From positions 1 to 5,931 of the forward strand of contig CALHQN010000087.1 in NCBI GenBank assembly GCA_938036585.1: 5,931 nt of DNA, read 5' to 3'. Positions 4,113 to 5,931 of the stretch are shown here, in pieces. The DNA is from an uncultured Campylobacter sp. GTDB taxonomy: Bacteria > Campylobacterota > Campylobacteria > Campylobacterales > Campylobacteraceae. Under the pieces are notes generated by a model. It saw only the letters and a program-made list of their open reading frames with translations. It did not search any database and was not told the DNA's origin. Each line of letters starts with the position of its first letter. Within the stretch, counting starts at the first letter, position 1. Made by a program: the position numbers and the translations under genes.

Positions 4113-5531
4113 ATGAAAAAATCGATTATCCTATCGATAGCTTTGGCAGGTGCGCTTTTCGGCGCCAGCATCGACATTAAAGAAGCCCCAAATAGTTACG
4201 ATCGCGTGAATCCGAGTTTTGATAAAGATGTCGTGCTCTCATATCACAGCTCCGTTGCGGACGTGAAAAAATCCGTCGTAAATATCGCTACGAAAACAAA
4301 GATTAAAATGACCAATAGCCCTATGTCGCAGATGTTTGACGATCCGTTTTTCAGGCAGTTTTTTGATTTCGACGTTCCGCAATCCAGGGAGCGCGAGGGA
4401 AGCTCGCTGGGCTCGGGCGTCATCATCTCCGAGGACGGCTATATCGTGACGAACAACCACGTCGTAGAAAATGCCGACGAGATCGTAGTAACTCTGCTTG
4501 ATAACGACAAAGAATATAAAGCCAAGGTAATCGGCACCGATCCTAAAACCGATCTGGCTATCATAAAAATCGACGCAAAAAACCTCTCCGCGGTTAAATT
4601 TGCCGACTCGTCCAAAGCTATGGAGGGCGACATCGTCTTTGCTATCGGAAATCCGTTCGGCGTGGGCGGCACCATCACGCAAGGTATCATCTCCGCGTTA
4701 AATAAAAACAATATCGGACTAAATCAATATGAAAATTTCATCCAAACCGACGCTTCGATCAACCCGGGCAACTCGGGCGGCGCGCTAGTGGATAGCCGCG
4801 GCGCGCTTTTGGGGATAAATTCCGCCATTTTAAGTCGCGGCGGCGGAAATAACGGCGTAGGCTTTGCGATCCCATCAAATATGGTAAAAGATATCGCTTC
4901 TAAGCTCATTTCGGACGGCAAGATCGAGCGCGGCTTCATAGGCGTGACGATCTCGGATATGTCAAACGAGCAGAAAGAGATCTATTCAAACAAAGAAGGC
5001 GCGCTGATCTCTAGCGTCGAAAAAGATATGCCTGCCGATAAAGCGGGCATCAAGCGCGGCGATCTGATCGTGAAAATCGACGGCAAATCGATCAAAAACG
5101 CTAACGAGCTAAAAAATTTAATCGGCTCTATGGCTCCGGGAAGTTCGGTGGAAGTGGAGTTTGAGCGCAACGGGAAAACCCAAACCGCGACTATCAAGCT
5201 TGACAGCATGAGTAAATCAAGCGGCGCGGCTGATTCTCGCGGCGCAAGCCAAAGTGCTATAGATGGGCTTAGCGCGCGAAATTTAACCGACGATATTCGC
5301 TCGAAATACAACCTCGATAAAGACTTGGAAGGCATCCTCGTAACAAATGTTAAAAACGGTTCTAAGGCCGATGAATACGGCTTTGAAGCAGGTGATATAA
5401 TAATCCAAGTCGGTCAAAACGACGTTAAAAATTTAGATGATTTCGATCGCTATATTAAAGAATATAAGGGCAAGAAAACCCTAGTTTGGGTGATCCGCGG
5501 CGGAATTCCACAAGGACTCGTGATCCGCTAA
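4113..5531 (+). CDS. htrA: HtrA/DegP-family periplasmic serine protease and chaperone
   Basis: The 472-residue product, the length I recall for C. jejuni HtrA, starts with a Sec signal peptide (MKKSIILSIALAGALFGA, cleavage probably after Ala18). The trypsin-like protease domain spans about 45-265 and has a complete triad: His116 in TNNHVVE, Asp147 in TDLAIIKI and Ser221 in GNSGGAL. PDZ1 (about 275-365) begins at GFIGVTI and PDZ2 (about 385-470) contains GFEAGDIIIQVG. A Ser/Gly/Ala-rich linker joins them. It should degrade or refold misfolded proteins in the periplasm as an oligomer. In C. jejuni, secreted HtrA also cleaves host junction proteins, which may or may not apply here. The start is supported by AAGGA (4101-4105) seven bases upstream and by the signal peptide. 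It is divergent from cbpA, with 168 bases between, and appears to be transcribed alone. No damage is seen. Confidence 0.97.
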   Translation: MKKSIILSIALAGALFGASIDIKEAPNSYDRVNPSFDKDVVLSYHSSVADVKKSVVNIATKTKIKMTNSPMSQMFDDPFFRQFFDFDVPQSREREGSSLGSGVIISEDGYIVTNNHVVENADEIVVTLLDNDKEYKAKVIGTDPKTDLAIIKIDAKNLSAVKFADSSKAMEGDIVFAIGNPFGVGGTITQGIISALNKNNIGLNQYENFIQTDASINPGNSGGALVDSRGALLGINSAILSRGGGNNGVGFAIPSNMVKDIASKLISDGKIERGFIGVTISDMSNEQKEIYSNKEGALISSVEKDMPADKAGIKRGDLIVKIDGKSIKNANELKNLIGSMAPGSSVEVEFERNGKTQTATIKLDSMSKSSGAADSRGASQSAIDGLSARNLTDDIRSKYNLDKDLEGILVTNVKNGSKADEYGFEAGDIIIQVGQNDVKNLDDFDRYIKEYKGKKTLVWVIRGGIPQGLVIR

Positions 5532-5550
5532 AGAGTAAAATTTCATGAGC

Positions 5551-5605
5551 TTGCTCGCGGGCGCACTCGCTTACCGGCGTGCCGTGTCCGCGAGCGAAAT
5601 TTATT
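5551..5605 (+). terminator. probable terminator of htrA
   Basis: GCTCGCGG (5553-5560) pairs perfectly with CCGCGAGC (5588-5595). Wobble and Watson-Crick pairs extend it inward by four (5561-5564 with 5584-5587) and outward by two, for about 14 pairs in all. AAATTTATTT follows. It starts 20 bases after the htrA stop. The GC-rich stem is good; the 19-base loop and interrupted T-run are not ideal. Confidence 0.5.
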
Positions 5606-5931
5606 TGAATAGGCTTAGTCGGCTTGATTGGTTTGCCGGGTTCGCTCCGGCGTTTAGAAGTTCGTGCTCGCCGCTTGATTGAATGTTTTTTGGCGGCGCG
5701 CTAAAATCAGTTCCTGTATCTTGGGCAACGAAGCGATTAAATTTAATCGCTAAATTTAATCTAGGCGTCGGTTCTGCGCCGGTGCTTCAAGCCCGACTTT
5801 TTAAATCCATAAATTTTAAATCTATTCAGCCGCGCAAAGACGCGATAAAAGGCGCGAAAAAAGCTAAATTTTATACTTTTGATCCGGCGTCGCGCTCTTA
5901 TAAAATTTTAAATTTAAAATCGCCGCCTCTA
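5606..5931. other. non-coding or uncertain region after htrA
   Basis: No gene can be assigned. A small hairpin GCCGG-gttcgct-CCGGC lies at 5635-5651. A plus-strand frame from ATG 5683 stays open to the window end (83 codons), but it has no Shine-Dalgarno sequence, has an in-frame TGA directly before the ATG, and encodes Lys/Phe/Leu-rich sequence produced by AAATTT words. TATACT (5872-5877) and TATAAA (5899-5904) are possible -10 elements for a gene further right. The 5905-5920 block is a 16-bp AT-only palindrome. Confidence 0.5.
5732..5761. repeat. 20-bp palindrome plus overlapping 11-bp direct repeat
   Basis: AGCGATT (5732-5738), AAATTT (5739-5744) and AATCGCT (5745-5751) make a perfect 20-bp palindrome. 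TAAATTTAATC at 5738-5748 is repeated at 5751-5761, a 13-base period. Like the palindrome at 278-299 it is centred exactly on AAATTT. It could be a protein-binding site or an RNA hairpin; neither can be shown here. Confidence 0.55.

Noticed and set aside
4239..4682. Minus-strand ORF of 147 codons inside htrA
   Set aside because: It is antisense to the strongly conserved protease domain, with no recognisable product; a shadow of htrA.
5545..5682. 45-codon ORF starting ATGAGCTTG after htrA
   Set aside because: It runs straight through the probable htrA terminator hairpin, has no clear ribosome site, and its translation is not recognisable.

Overview
The window looks like chromosomal DNA of a Campylobacter with relatively high GC, such as the oral C. 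gracilis / C. rectus / C. showae / C. curvus group. Three things point there: the gene set and order (hspR, cbpA and htrA together), protein sequences that read like Campylobacter homologues, and the extreme abundance of the hexamer AAATTT between genes. The species is an inference and cannot be fixed from this window.

Layout. Bases 1-329 are non-coding, with a bulged stem-loop and a 22-bp perfect palindrome. Two overlapping plus-strand genes follow. The first (330-671) encodes a small bitopic membrane protein with a periplasmic coiled coil, FtsL/FtsB-like in architecture. The second (661-1731) encodes a membrane-anchored RmuC-type protein. Bases 1732-2744 form an unusually long gap of about 1 kb between convergent genes. 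It holds no credible gene but many short repeats: 22 copies of AAATTT, several copies of GCGGTGCGG, and small hairpins.

On the minus strand lies the operon cbpA-hspR (3944 down to 2745). CbpA is a zinc-finger-less DnaJ-type co-chaperone. HspR is a MerR-family heat-shock repressor. The stop codon of cbpA is fused to a perfect Shine-Dalgarno sequence for hspR. The region upstream of cbpA (3945-4112) carries a near-consensus sigma70 promoter (TTGACA-N18-TATAAT with extended -10). A HAIR-like HspR operator (CTTTAGT-N7-AATCAAG) lies directly over its -35 box, so the operon is very probably autorepressed and released on heat shock.

Divergent from cbpA, htrA (4113-5531) encodes a complete periplasmic HtrA/DegP protease-chaperone with signal peptide, His-Asp-Ser triad and two PDZ domains. 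A probable terminator follows it. The last 330 bases are again AAATTT-rich, with a 20-bp palindrome and a doubtful reading frame running off the end.

Together, the right half is a protein quality-control cluster: cytoplasmic folding (CbpA), its regulator (HspR) and periplasmic quality control (HtrA). I found no clearly new multi-gene system. The most interesting parts are the operator-promoter architecture and the repeat-rich intergenic DNA.
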